Part shown: positions 52,701-57,352 of the stretch, one piece after another | How positions within the stretch are numbered: the stretch's first letter is position 1 | Layout: each line of letters begins with the position of its first letter | Assembly (NCBI GenBank): GCA_026413225.1 | Contig: CM048557.1 | Span: 18,888,871-18,952,870, forward strand | Origin: Otis tarda | Taxonomy: Eukaryota; Chordata; Aves; Otidiformes; Otididae | Direction of reading: 5' to 3' | Length of the DNA: 64,000 bases | Notes under the pieces: model-generated | What the model saw: the letters and a program-made list of their open reading frames with translations, nothing else | What the model was told of the DNA's origin: nothing | Databases searched by the model: none | Translations under genes and position numbers: made by a program

Positions 52701-54046
52701 GCAGCCAGACCTGATGCTCATAAGCTGAAAAGCTGCTTCTCAATAATTAACATCTAAAATGAAATACATATAGATCTTTTAAAGGAAGATTCAAAACGTG
52801 CAATTTTTATACAGTAAAGAAATTAGAAAATGAATGCTTTAGAGGTGGTGTTAGTAGAGTAGTTTCACTATACATTTTTCACTGAAATGAGAAAATCTGC
52901 AAGAAAGTGGCTGTAAGAGAGTGGCTAGTAGTACACCAGCTACTGAGCTATTAAAACACTGGGAAAACGTAATTCTGACTCCCCAAAGAAATGGTCATTT
53001 GCTACCTATCACCGAGTATGCCACAGGGCACCTTATGTGGGACAAAACTGATCTTTATCTCAGATTAAACCCCGATTAGCCAGTGGGTTTATTAGTATTT
53101 TTAAATACCTTATTATCTTAGAGTCTTGCTGTGGTTGCCTCTGCACACAAATACAAGAAAAAGATGGCTCTTGACACTGTTTATAGCCTGATATTGACAC
53201 ATTCTACAGGTTAGAAATGGTGCTTGGAAAGCTGATGAACACAAGGCTGCAAAAAATACTTTGCTTTGAGATAGGAACAGAAAGAGCTGCTGCTTCCTCT
53301 TCCTACTAACACTGCCTGGTTTGGGATATGCACTTAGATTTGCGTGATGCAATGGTCATCCTTGTAGCCAATCGATTGATGCCCTTGTAGATGGCATCGT
53401 AGCCACTCGTCTATGCAGTTTTCTTATTCATGTCAGGGCTTTGTCTGGCCTTAATCGTTGATCTGGTGTATTTGACACCCATCAGCCCTGGGATGATGAG
53501 AGGAATCTAAGGAAGCTGAGCTCCTAGAACTCACTGGTGATTTTACTAGGACTTCGATACTAAATGTTTTACCAGAAAAAAAATCTCAGCAAATGCAATG
53601 AATTTTTAAAGCATATTGTTAAAACCACTGCTCTGACAGATGAGCTTAGCACTTACTTTCATTAGCCACAACTATAGCTCTTCTACCTACTATTCCAAAC
53701 TCCTCTCATGAGTTCTGTACCTAATTTCACTCTTTCCTCTCTATGCTGGCTTCTGGCACAGAGTAATGTTGCCATTTTCCATGTTAACAGATACTCTGCT
53801 GAGGCCAATTCGATGGAGCACAGCTGTTCCTGCTGCAGGGAATCAAGCACTGCTGTGAGGGAAGTGGAACTGAAATGCCCCAATGGGCGTTCAATTTCAC
53901 ATAAGTATATATATGTGGAAAGCTGCAGCTGTCAAGGCACTGAATGCAGCAGCTCACAATCCAGTGAGATGCAGAGCACAGAAGAAAGCGGCAATGTGGG
54001 CCCTCTCAACCGTATCAAGAGGGCCATCAGCTTAACATCAAAATGA
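4703..54046 (+). CDS. MUC2: Gel-forming secreted mucin 2, whole gene (50 coding exons, spliced)
   Basis: This is the secreted gel-forming mucin that builds intestinal mucus. Seen in sequence: a signal peptide, three N-terminal VWD/C8/TIL assemblies with CGLC-type motifs, two CysD domains with WTEW, a long Thr/Pro/Ser repeat exon, D4 with GDPH, VWC modules and a C-terminal cystine knot. The two-CysD layout and residue-level agreement with human MUC2 through D1-D3 and D4-CK separate it from MUC5AC and MUC5B, which have many CysD domains, and from MUC6, which lacks D4. Joined coding exons give 10,513 nt, one more than a multiple of three. The extra base lies in exon 27, and without it the product is 3,503 residues. 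Introns 7 and 12 use GC donors; all others are GT-AG. Exon borders were read by eye and confirmed by phase. Confidence 0.95.
6426..6690 (+). CDS. MUC2: MUC2 exon 2: start of D1 VWD domain
   Basis: Residues 24-111. It contains VCSTWG and KTFDGD, the opening of the D1 von Willebrand D domain, then [17 protein letters not shown], nearly the human order. The N-terminal His before VCSTW is kept. Flanks are ACAG| and |GTAAGT; it ends in phase 2. Confidence 0.95.
9204..9318 (+). CDS. MUC2: MUC2 exon 3: D1 VWD, middle
   Basis: Residues 112-150, with YTKVYAKLG and the segment ending DALM. Ile142 sits where human MUC2 has Met146; Met150 matches human Met154. The donor GTGTGT is weak but in frame; phase 0. 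Confidence 0.93.
10001..10091 (+). CDS. MUC2: MUC2 exon 4: D1 CGLC motif
   Basis: Residues 151-180. It encodes [11 protein letters not shown], the CGLC and calcium-loop signature of a VWD domain. CGLC falls at 10034-10045. The acceptor is CCTAG and the donor GTGAGT; phase 1. Confidence 0.95.
10139..10815 (-). mobile_element. CR1 LINE, 5'-truncated, with ORF2 C-terminus
   Basis: On the - strand an open frame reads [43 protein letters not shown] and [10 protein letters not shown], the C-terminus of the CR1 reverse transcriptase ORF. It ends at an ATTCTATG repeat tail at 10139. It is little decayed in frame and sits in MUC2 intron 4. Confidence 0.95.
11161..11270 (+). CDS. MUC2: MUC2 exon 5: end of D1 VWD, linker to C8
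   Basis: Residues 181-217. [19 protein letters not shown] matches the human linker that follows the D1 VWD. Ends in phase 0 at a GTGAGT donor. Confidence 0.93.
11508..11724 (+). CDS. MUC2: MUC2 exon 6: C8 domain of D1
   Basis: Residues 218-289. This is a Cys-rich C8 module ending [13 protein letters not shown], almost identical to human. Phase 1 at GTAAGC. Confidence 0.95.
12181..12306 (+). CDS. MUC2: MUC2 exon 7: TIL1, first part
   Basis: Residues 290-331, with KTCPD and [17 protein letters not shown], ending CFCPEG. Frame demands that the exon end GAAG followed by GCAAGT, a GC donor. Using the nearby GT would add four bases and break frame. Confidence 0.93.
12993..13110 (+). CDS. MUC2: MUC2 exon 8: TIL1, second part
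   Basis: Residues 332-370. GTVYDD, then [15 protein letters not shown], match the human TIL1/E1 region, including His residues near the site called copper-binding in human MUC2. Phase 2 at GTAAGG. Confidence 0.93.
13437..13575 (+). CDS. MUC2: MUC2 exon 9: start of D2 VWD
   Basis: Residues 371-417. [10 protein letters not shown], then [19 protein letters not shown], open the second VWD domain. Phase 0 at GTACTG. Confidence 0.95.
13893..14003 (+). CDS. MUC2: MUC2 exon 10: D2 VWD
   Basis: Residues 418-454. [20 protein letters not shown] follows human MUC2 closely. Phase 0 at GTAAGT. Confidence 0.94.
14998..15067 (+). CDS. MUC2: MUC2 exon 11: D2 VWD
   Basis: Residues 455-477. [18 protein letters not shown] matches the human D2 strand region. 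Phase 1 at GTAAAG. Confidence 0.93.
16131..17281 (+). mobile_element. CR1 LINE, longer and older copy with RT core remnants
   Basis: The + strand shows decayed CR1 ORF2, including SKAFDTVSH and [14 protein letters not shown]-like pieces broken by stops, then [10 protein letters not shown] and [11 protein letters not shown]. It ends with ATTCTATGATTCTGTGATTC. It lies in intron 11. Confidence 0.93.
17767..17904 (+). CDS. MUC2: MUC2 exon 12: D2 VWD
   Basis: Residues 478-523. [19 protein letters not shown] and [14 protein letters not shown] match human. The end is CAAG followed by GCAAGT, the second GC donor; the only nearby GT would shift frame. Phase 1. Confidence 0.94.
18487..18651 (+). CDS. 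MUC2: MUC2 exon 13: D2 VWD end (GLCGNFNG) and C8 linker
   Basis: Residues 524-578. [16 protein letters not shown] carries the second CxxC/calcium-loop motif, then [11 protein letters not shown]. Phase 1 at GTAAGC. Confidence 0.95.
19258..19352 (+). CDS. MUC2: MUC2 exon 14: C8 of D2, first part
   Basis: Residues 579-610. [18 protein letters not shown] and DPSEYYK match human. Phase 0 at GTATTG. Confidence 0.94.
20233..20359 (+). CDS. MUC2: MUC2 exon 15: C8 of D2, second part
   Basis: Residues 611-652. [20 protein letters not shown] is a Cys-rich C8 end, then GWRESVC. Phase 1 at GTAAGT. Confidence 0.94.
20981..21236 (+). CDS. MUC2: MUC2 exon 16: TIL2 and start of D'
   Basis: Residues 653-737. 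[20 protein letters not shown], then [12 protein letters not shown] and [13 protein letters not shown], form a TIL module. Phase 2 at GTATGT. Confidence 0.95.
21480..21650 (+). mobile_element. Avian LTR fragment (5' part of a solo LTR)
   Basis: It begins TGTGGTTTAACCCTAG and contains GCGGGATGGGGGGAGAAAAT and CATGGGTTGAGATGAAGACA, the opening of an LTR family common in birds. The 3' half is not recognisable and no retroviral coding sequence is present. It lies in intron 16. The family assignment is from memory. Confidence 0.7.
21765..21817 (+). CDS. MUC2: MUC2 exon 17: E2 strand, 53 bases
   Basis: Residues 738-755 read [10 protein letters not shown], the short E module after TIL2. Acceptor TTCTAG, donor GTAAGT, phase 1. 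Confidence 0.9.
22101..22210 (+). CDS. MUC2: MUC2 exon 18: D' region
   Basis: Residues 756-792. Cys spacing fits human D', but identity is lower than in the flanking exons. The acceptor TTTCAG is good; phase 0 at GTATGT. Confidence 0.88.
22624..22775 (+). CDS. MUC2: MUC2 exon 19: D' TIL'/E'
   Basis: Residues 793-842. [20 protein letters not shown] and VDCNTC match human. Phase 2 at GTAAGT. Confidence 0.95.
23221..23359 (+). CDS. MUC2: MUC2 exon 20: start of D3 VWD
   Basis: Residues 843-889. [20 protein letters not shown] opens the third VWD domain. Phase 0 at GTAATG. Confidence 0.95.
23915..24025 (+). CDS. MUC2: MUC2 exon 21: D3 VWD
   Basis: Residues 890-926. [20 protein letters not shown] is identical to the human stretch as I recall it. 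Phase 0 at GTGAGT. Confidence 0.96.
24342..24521 (+). CDS. MUC2: MUC2 exon 22: D3 VWD
   Basis: Residues 927-986. KTELKLE, then [13 protein letters not shown] and [12 protein letters not shown], match human. The donor GTTAGG is weak but frame-consistent; phase 0. Confidence 0.93.
25555..25794 (+). CDS. MUC2: MUC2 exon 23: D3 CGLC motif and C8
   Basis: Residues 987-1066. [20 protein letters not shown], then SWAEKECSI and ICHSK. The D3 assembly forms N-terminal interchain disulfides in the family. Phase 0 at GTTTGT. Confidence 0.95.
26107..26296 (+). mobile_element. CR1 LINE 3' fragment
   Basis: CR1 3' end, from AACACTGGAACAGGTTGCTC to GGTCCCTTCCAACCCAAAC and the ATTCTATGATTCTG tail. It lies in intron 23. 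Confidence 0.9.
27199..27355 (+). CDS. MUC2: MUC2 exon 24: C8 of D3
   Basis: Residues 1067-1118. [20 protein letters not shown], then [19 protein letters not shown], match human. Phase 1 at GTGAGT. Confidence 0.95.
27533..27744. repeat. Polypyrimidine tract with (CCCTTT)n core
   Basis: About 210 bases of nearly pure C/T on the + strand; 27640-27720 is regular TTTCCC, about 13 units. The - strand therefore carries GGGAAA repeats. It lies in intron 24. Open frames across it (Phe/Pro/Ser) are artefacts. Confidence 0.97.
28679..28807 (+). CDS. MUC2: MUC2 exon 25: TIL3, first part
   Basis: Residues 1119-1161. [19 protein letters not shown] is near-identical to human. Phase 1 at GTAATA. Confidence 0.95.
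30697..30844 (+). CDS. MUC2: MUC2 exon 26: TIL3, second part
   Basis: Residues 1162-1210. [20 protein letters not shown], then [12 protein letters not shown], match human. Phase 2 at GTATCT; the split Cys codon is completed by exon 27 as in human CVC. Confidence 0.94.
31697..31741 (+). CDS. MUC2: MUC2 exon 27: E3 strand, with a one-base frameshift
   Basis: The 45-base exon starts in the frame set by exon 26 and gives the conserved C-V-C. It must end in the next frame to give SIECTPIPG and enter exon 28. The human counterpart fits 44 bases. The extra base lies in 31704-31710 (GGTCCCC). Read as written, translation stops at TGA 32346-32348. It may be an assembly error at the C run or a real allele. 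Splice sites TTTTAG and GTAAAT are normal. Confidence 0.85.
32315..32512 (+). CDS. MUC2: MUC2 exon 28: end of D3 and first Thr/Ser linker
   Basis: Residues 1226-1291 (numbering without the extra base). [16 protein letters not shown] and [11 protein letters not shown] are a VWC/E-like Cys unit; the tail [18 protein letters not shown] begins mucin-type sequence. Phase 1 at GTAAAT. Confidence 0.9.
32886..32915 (+). CDS. MUC2: MUC2 exon 29: 30-base Thr/Ser micro-exon
   Basis: It encodes [10 protein letters not shown] between TTTCAG and GTAAGT. It is a multiple of three with phase 1 on both sides, so it can be skipped without frame loss. Composition fits the PTS linker, but there is little sequence to judge by. 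Confidence 0.7.
33287..33784 (+). CDS. MUC2: MUC2 exon 30: CysD1 domain plus PTS
   Basis: Residues 1302-1467. The CysD has CNWTEWFDV (the WxxW motif), [29 protein letters not shown] and [11 protein letters not shown]. CysD domains crosslink mucus non-covalently. About 60 PTS residues follow. The acceptor is TTGCAG and the donor CCAG|GTATTT; phase 1. Confidence 0.95.
33785..34669 (+). other. MUC2: Intron 30, duplicated-unit copy A
   Basis: Its start (GTATTT, CTTGCTTTGCTATGGGAGAA) matches the starts of introns 31 and 32, and 33875-34020 (CTGGCAGGAAGTCATGCTTA, GCTGGAGAGAA, TTTAGGCGTTGTCTG) matches 37075-37225. The rest is unique. Confidence 0.8.
34670..34921 (+). CDS. MUC2: MUC2 exon 31: PTS-only exon
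   Basis: Residues 1468-1551 are Thr/Ser/Pro with no Cys. The segment 34723-34863 is about 93% identical by eye to 36091-36231 in exon 32. The donor CCAG|GTATTT copies that of exon 30. Phase 1 at both ends, length a multiple of three. Confidence 0.88.
34723..34863 (+). repeat. MUC2: PTS duplicate A (exon 31)
   Basis: It pairs with 36091-36231 with about ten mismatches in 141 bases by eye and no gaps. Both lie at equivalent positions before a 3' splice donor. Confidence 0.9.
34922..35746 (+). other. MUC2: Intron 31, duplicated-unit copy B
   Basis: Its start has TTGCCTTGCTGTGGGAAGAA, and 35130-35310 matches 37290-37470 (GGTTCTCCCAGC, CCATGAG, GTCTGTGCATTGCTGGGAAG). More GC-rich than other introns. 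Long open frames on both strands here have no protein support. Confidence 0.8.
35747..36286 (+). CDS. MUC2: MUC2 exon 32: CysD2 domain plus PTS
   Basis: Residues 1552-1731. CysD2 has [48 protein letters not shown] and [14 protein letters not shown] tail homologous to exon 31 follows. Phase 1 at GTAGGT. Confidence 0.95.
36091..36231 (+). repeat. MUC2: PTS duplicate B (exon 32)
   Basis: Partner of 34723-34863. It lies directly after CysD2, whereas copy A has no CysD in its exon. Confidence 0.9.
36287..38482 (+). other. MUC2: Intron 32, duplicated-unit copy C with CR1 insertion
   Basis: It holds matches to both intron 30 (37075-37225) and intron 31 (37290-37470) in that order, plus the CR1 at 36401-36950. 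From 37500 to 38480 I see only unique AT-rich sequence. Confidence 0.8.
36401..36950 (-). mobile_element. CR1 LINE 3' fragment, diverged
   Basis: Reverse-oriented CR1 with a short frame reading [20 protein letters not shown] and [11 protein letters not shown]. The tail at 36401 is decayed. It interrupts the duplicated intron sequence after CysD2. Confidence 0.92.
38483..41505 (+). CDS. MUC2: MUC2 exon 33: giant PTS exon with 12 tandem repeats
   Basis: Residues 1732-2739 (3,023 bases). A short unique start leads to 12 repeats of [20 protein letters not shown] plus [23 protein letters not shown] and a poly-Thr run, then about 115 unique PTS residues and [11 protein letters not shown], the start of the C-terminal unit. 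There is one Cys, at the end. It is the main O-glycan carrier. Its Thr-rich repeats replace the longer human array. Phase 0 at GTGAGT. Confidence 0.95.
38650..41131 (+). repeat. MUC2: Coding minisatellite, 12 units of 207-225 bp
   Basis: GGCCCC landmarks fall at 38656, 38881, 39097, 39322, 39538, 39745, 39952, 40159, 40375, 40591, 40807 and 41014. Spacings are 225, 216, 225, 216, 207, 207, 207, 216, 216, 216 and 207. All differ by multiples of 9, the length of the ACAACCACC (Thr-Thr-Thr) sub-repeat. Outside the Thr run, units differ at very few sites. Confidence 0.98.
42671..42845 (+). CDS. MUC2: MUC2 exon 34: pre-D4 Cys module
   Basis: Residues 2740-2797. [14 protein letters not shown] and [10 protein letters not shown], then [10 protein letters not shown], match human. 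Phase 1 at GTAAGT. Confidence 0.95.
43416..43663 (+). CDS. MUC2: MUC2 exon 35: D4 VWD with GDPH
   Basis: Residues 2798-2880. [20 protein letters not shown] begins D4; GDPH lies at 43433-43444. The GD-PH bond cleaves autocatalytically at low pH in human MUC2 D4. [15 protein letters not shown] is shared with human. Phase 0 at GTATTG. Confidence 0.97.
44775..44958 (+). CDS. MUC2: MUC2 exon 36: D4 VWD
   Basis: Residues 2881-2941. [17 protein letters not shown], then [16 protein letters not shown], match human. Phase 1 at GTAAGG. Confidence 0.96.
45090..45294 (+). CDS. MUC2: MUC2 exon 37: D4 VWD end to C8
   Basis: Residues 2942-3009. [15 protein letters not shown] finishes D4 VWD, a Pro/Thr linker follows, then [11 protein letters not shown] starts C8. 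Phase 2 at GTAGAT. Confidence 0.94.
45930..46108 (+). CDS. MUC2: MUC2 exon 38: C8 of D4
   Basis: Residues 3010-3069. [20 protein letters not shown] and [10 protein letters not shown] match human C8. Phase 1 at GTAAGT. Confidence 0.95.
46750..46819 (+). CDS. MUC2: MUC2 exon 39: TIL4, first part
   Basis: Residues 3070-3092. [15 protein letters not shown] corresponds to human CPSHREYQACGPA. Phase 2 at GTAAAT. Confidence 0.92.
47134..47234 (+). CDS. MUC2: MUC2 exon 40: TIL4, second part
   Basis: Residues 3093-3126. [20 protein letters not shown] matches human. Phase 1 at GTGAGT. Confidence 0.94.
47398..47429 (+). CDS. MUC2: MUC2 exon 41: 32-base linker exon
   Basis: Residues 3127-3137 read [11 protein letters not shown], like human CGCVGPDNVPRE. 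Phase 0 at GTATGC. Confidence 0.9.
47587..47764 (+). CDS. MUC2: MUC2 exon 42: VWC module
   Basis: Residues 3138-3196. [20 protein letters not shown], then the CCPIVTC end of a VWC domain. Phase 1 at GTGAGT. Confidence 0.94.
48375..48479 (+). CDS. MUC2: MUC2 exon 43: VWC-like module
   Basis: Residues 3197-3231. [20 protein letters not shown] and QCCPVYEC match the human order. Phase 1 at GTAAGT. Confidence 0.94.
49103..49143 (+). CDS. MUC2: MUC2 exon 44: 41-base start of second VWC
   Basis: Residues 3232-3245 read [11 protein letters not shown], like human GVCVHGNAEYQ. Phase 0 at GTAAGT. Confidence 0.9.
49768..49890 (+). CDS. MUC2: MUC2 exon 45: second VWC
   Basis: Residues 3246-3286. [13 protein letters not shown] and [13 protein letters not shown] match human. 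Phase 0 at GTAAGT. Confidence 0.93.
50345..50443 (+). CDS. MUC2: MUC2 exon 46: end of second VWC
   Basis: Residues 3287-3319. [16 protein letters not shown] is the VWC end, followed by an N-glycosylation sequon in the linker. Phase 0 at GTAAGT. Confidence 0.93.
51113..51241 (+). CDS. MUC2: MUC2 exon 47: pre-CK Cys module
   Basis: Residues 3320-3362. [19 protein letters not shown] and NQLVSS match human. Phase 0 at GTAAGT. Confidence 0.94.
51905..51944 (+). CDS. MUC2: MUC2 exon 48: 40-base exon before the cystine knot
   Basis: Residues 3363-3375 read [14 protein letters not shown], like human [14 protein letters not shown]. Phase 1 at GTAAGT. Confidence 0.93.
52236..52365 (+). CDS. MUC2: MUC2 exon 49: cystine knot, first half
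   Basis: Residues 3376-3418, with [19 protein letters not shown]. The C-terminal cystine knot makes the first disulfide dimer in the ER. Phase 2 at GTAAGT. Confidence 0.94.
53791..54046 (+). CDS. MUC2: MUC2 exon 50: cystine knot, second half, and stop
   Basis: Residues 3419-3503. [10 protein letters not shown], then [11 protein letters not shown] and [10 protein letters not shown], complete the knot. The tail has NRIKRAI, a dibasic R-x-K-R motif; human MUC2 also ends in a basic tail. The stop is TGA 54044-54046. Confidence 0.95.
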
Positions 54047-54290
54047 AGTGGAAAAAACCTAGCAGCATTCAACTAAAAGGACTATGCGCCATTCTCGTCT
54101 TCCTTGACTACTTTTGAACTTTGCTTTCCCCCGTTACTGTGTCCTATTTGTTCTCTGATTATTTTTAAAAGTGCTCTATTTATTTGTGCATAAGAACACA
54201 AATTTGTATTCTTTCAATTGTGCAGCCTTTTGTGTCCTTTTACAATCATCTTATTTTCTCTGAATGATTAAAAGCACATTTCAAAAACCA
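54047..54290 (+). terminator. MUC2: MUC2 3' UTR with ATTAAA poly(A) signal
   Basis: ATTAAA at 54267-54272 is the common variant signal, about 220 bases past the stop, with a GT-rich stretch 20-50 bases on. Cleavage near 54285-54295 is inferred. Confidence 0.7.
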
Positions 54291-56990
54291 TGAGTTCTGG
54301 ACTGATTCACATGTTGTCTTGATAAGCCTGAGTTTTAAAAGAGAAGAAAAGTTCTTTTTCAAGTTATAGGAAGTAATATTTCCTAAATTTTGAGGGTGTC
54401 TATTTCTGGCTCCTTAAAATCTGAAATATCAGAAGGTACTGCCTGGAGAACCCAACATGTAAGGTGGGGCAGAAGTTGATGCTGTCTGCCAGAACAAAGC
54501 CAAAGATGAATAGTTCATTATGATGTGTTTCAGATGACTCAGAGGAACTTCTAGATAGCCAACAGATCTCATTTTAGCAGGACTGTGTATGCTAGAACTG
54601 TCTCAGTTCATCACAGCTATGTATTTGCACCAAGAAAGTAGTCCCGCAGCTATGAGAATATGAAGTTCATTCACAGTGCTCGAGAGATGCATAGTTAGCA
54701 CTACAGTAAGAGTTCTCCAAATTCCAACATTTGCAAAACTGATAAGCTAGTCTCTGAGCTAGTAATCCTAGGCTTCCTCTACAGGAAATGGAGAGAAATA
54801 GCCATTTTTGACATTCATTTGTCTCACAACAAAGGACATATCCAAAGGAGGTTAGCTGAATTGCATTCTAAAGCACCTGTTTGTCTGACCTTACTGAAGG
54901 GGAGCTGAAGGAAGAGATGAGTTGAGAGATGGATATCTCTCTTGAATCATCTGAAGTACAATGAGGGTAATCCACACCTTCTGTCATGTGTAGCTGTTGC
55001 TATTATTTTGTCTCTGTTGGCAGCACTAACTGTGCTTTATCCTTCTGAGAACTTAAAGTAACTGCTTGAGCCACAGCCAACCTGAATATAAGCATTTTGC
55101 TACCTAAAGAATCGGTGGCATGCTTTTGTGATACTACTAGCCCTGCCAAACGTGTTGTGGCTTAGAATGCAGATACTGGTAGGAATGCACAGAAAATGAA
55201 ACTCCAGAAATTTTGCAGCTTTAGAATACCATGATTAGAGAGCTAATTTCTGTGGAGAGGGAGAGCTTCCTTCTAAGAAGAAGGAAGTTTTGTCAGTGTA
55301 CAAAGACAGCTCCAGAACTAATGAAGCCTGGTTTCTGCTTTAGTATGGATTTCTAAGGATTTCTATCTCTATGTTCATTGTGAGATGTGACTGAGACTTT
55401 TCTGCTGGGGCATTTAAAAGATTACTCTCCTCTGTGGATTCTTTGTTGTCTAACAATTTCTGTGCTGACACTACAGCCATACTTTTTCTTGACTTGTTTG
55501 CAAAAACGCTTTTCTCAAAATCTGTTGACATTTAGCTGTCTTTGAGATCTTCGTTTTTGCAGTTAAATTTGGCTGAAGTCAGCAAATAGCTTCTGGAGAC
55601 AAATATATACAAAGTTTCCTATGAAAAAGAGAGAAAATATTCCAAGTGAGTAGCAGCATTTTGCTACATTCTGTATTTACACTGAAGACTAAAATCTCGC
55701 TTGCTTAATTTTTTTTTTGTTTGTTCCATAGCTTGCACGGGCTCTTTCCATCTTCTAGTGATGAACAAGCTACTTATAAATAAGGAAGTTGAAAAGATCC
55801 TATGTAAGTCAGTAAGCCTGCATGTTTTGGCTTCGCCACTGCAGGGCAGTCTATGGCTAAGAATGTAAAATTACTTCAGACACAAAAAAGCAAGCTGGCT
55901 CCAAAAGGGAGTTTGTACTTCATCGAGTAGGTGGTTTTACATCTGAGTAGAATGAATGCTAGTATTTCCCCACAGACACTTCTGTGCTCTTAATAAGCAC
56001 AGGAAAAAAAATAAATATTCTGACAGGAATTTACTTGCATGCACAGGATGGTTTTCCTTACAGTGCTCTTGATTATAGCAGTCCCTTCAGATTTGGTGCT
56101 GGGTCAGTGCTGCCCATAAGCAGGCTCCCAAGCGGGCGCTGTCAGAGAATTCTTATTTACAAGTGCTTGGCAGTTCCAGGTCAAACTGTACGTGCCAAAC
56201 CTCCACACCTTTCTGCACTCCTAGTCACCTTAAAACTTTGCAGTTCAGTTCGCACATGTATTTCCATTGGAAACTGGATGAAAAAACTGAACAGATTAAA
56301 CTTTTTCCAGCAGAGAAATCCACAATAGTCTTTTGGAGAGAAAGCTCTAACTGTGTATCCCTAAGAAGAGAGAAGTAGTGACAGTGAGCAGCACTTTTGC
56401 TCCTTCCCACAACCCTCTTGGAAGTAAATGTAGACCTGTCCTACCTGATTGCATGGAGCCTTTTTATTTCTTAAGCATGAGCTGTTGGGTCTGCAGATCA
56501 CAAGCAGAGATTAATTCAGAAAACAAAGAGGACAAACAGAATAAATCTCTCATAAGGCAATACCAGCCCTTTAGGGGCTCAGAGGAGATGGTGGAACATT
56601 CTGATCCCATTGTGTCCCAGGCAGGTCCTACTGCAAGGAGCACCAACAGCTTCATAAAAAGCATAGGTGCTGGAAGGGAACGGGCTTGACTCTCTCTGTT
56701 CTCCAAGAATGACTCCGTTCTCCAGGAATTTCCTCGTCTTCTGGAGTCTAACAAAAAGGGACCAGTAGCAAGAGCCCCAGCAGAGTTCAGCTGGGTGGCA
56801 GAGTGGCTAAAATACTATCACATTTCCGTGCCTGAGTGCTGTGTTCATCTTCTCTTAGACTTTCTGTCTAGCCTCCTGTTCTCATTGATGGCAAAGAGTT
56901 TATTTTCAGTTTGTGTCTTTTTCTTCATCTCCAGTTACTTAGCAGTTTTCATTTTAGTCACTCAGCCTTCTTGGGAGGCAAGTGGGACTT

Positions 56991-57352
56991 AGAATCATAG
57001 AATCATGGAATGGTTAGGGTTGGAAGGGACCTTCAAAGGTCATCTAGCCCAACCCCCCTGCAAGAAGCAGGGACATCCCTGACTAGATCAGGTTGCTCAG
57101 AGCCTCATCCAGCCTGGCCTTGAATGTTTCCAGGGATGGGGCCTCCACCACCTTTCTGGGCAACCTGTTCCAGTGTTCTATAACTCGCATCGTAAAAAAT
57201 TTTTTCCTAATATCCAATCTAAATCTACCTCCTTCTATTTTAAAACCATTACCCCTCGTCCTATTGCAACAGGCCCTACTAAACAGACTTTCCCCATCTT
57301 TCTTGTAGGCCCCCTTGAGGTACTGGAAGACCGCTATCAGGTCTCGCCAGAG
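56991..57352 (-). mobile_element. CR1 LINE 3' fragment
   Basis: AGAATCATAGAATCATGG then GGTTGGAAGGGACCTTCAAA mark the 3' end on the - strand; the frame has [18 protein letters not shown]. It is closely related to the copy at 10139. Confidence 0.95.

Larger units (their letters stand above)
41506..53790 (+). other. MUC2: Introns 33-49 of MUC2
   Basis: Introns: 41506-42670, 42846-43415, 43664-44774, 44959-45089, 45295-45929, 46109-46749, 46820-47133, 47235-47397, 47430-47586, 47765-48374, 48480-49102, 49144-49767, 49891-50344, 50444-51112, 51242-51904, 51945-52235, 52366-53790. All are GT-AG. A small direct repeat (AATGCA(T/C)ACAATCAC) lies at 42163-42210. No mobile element recognised. Confidence 0.7.
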
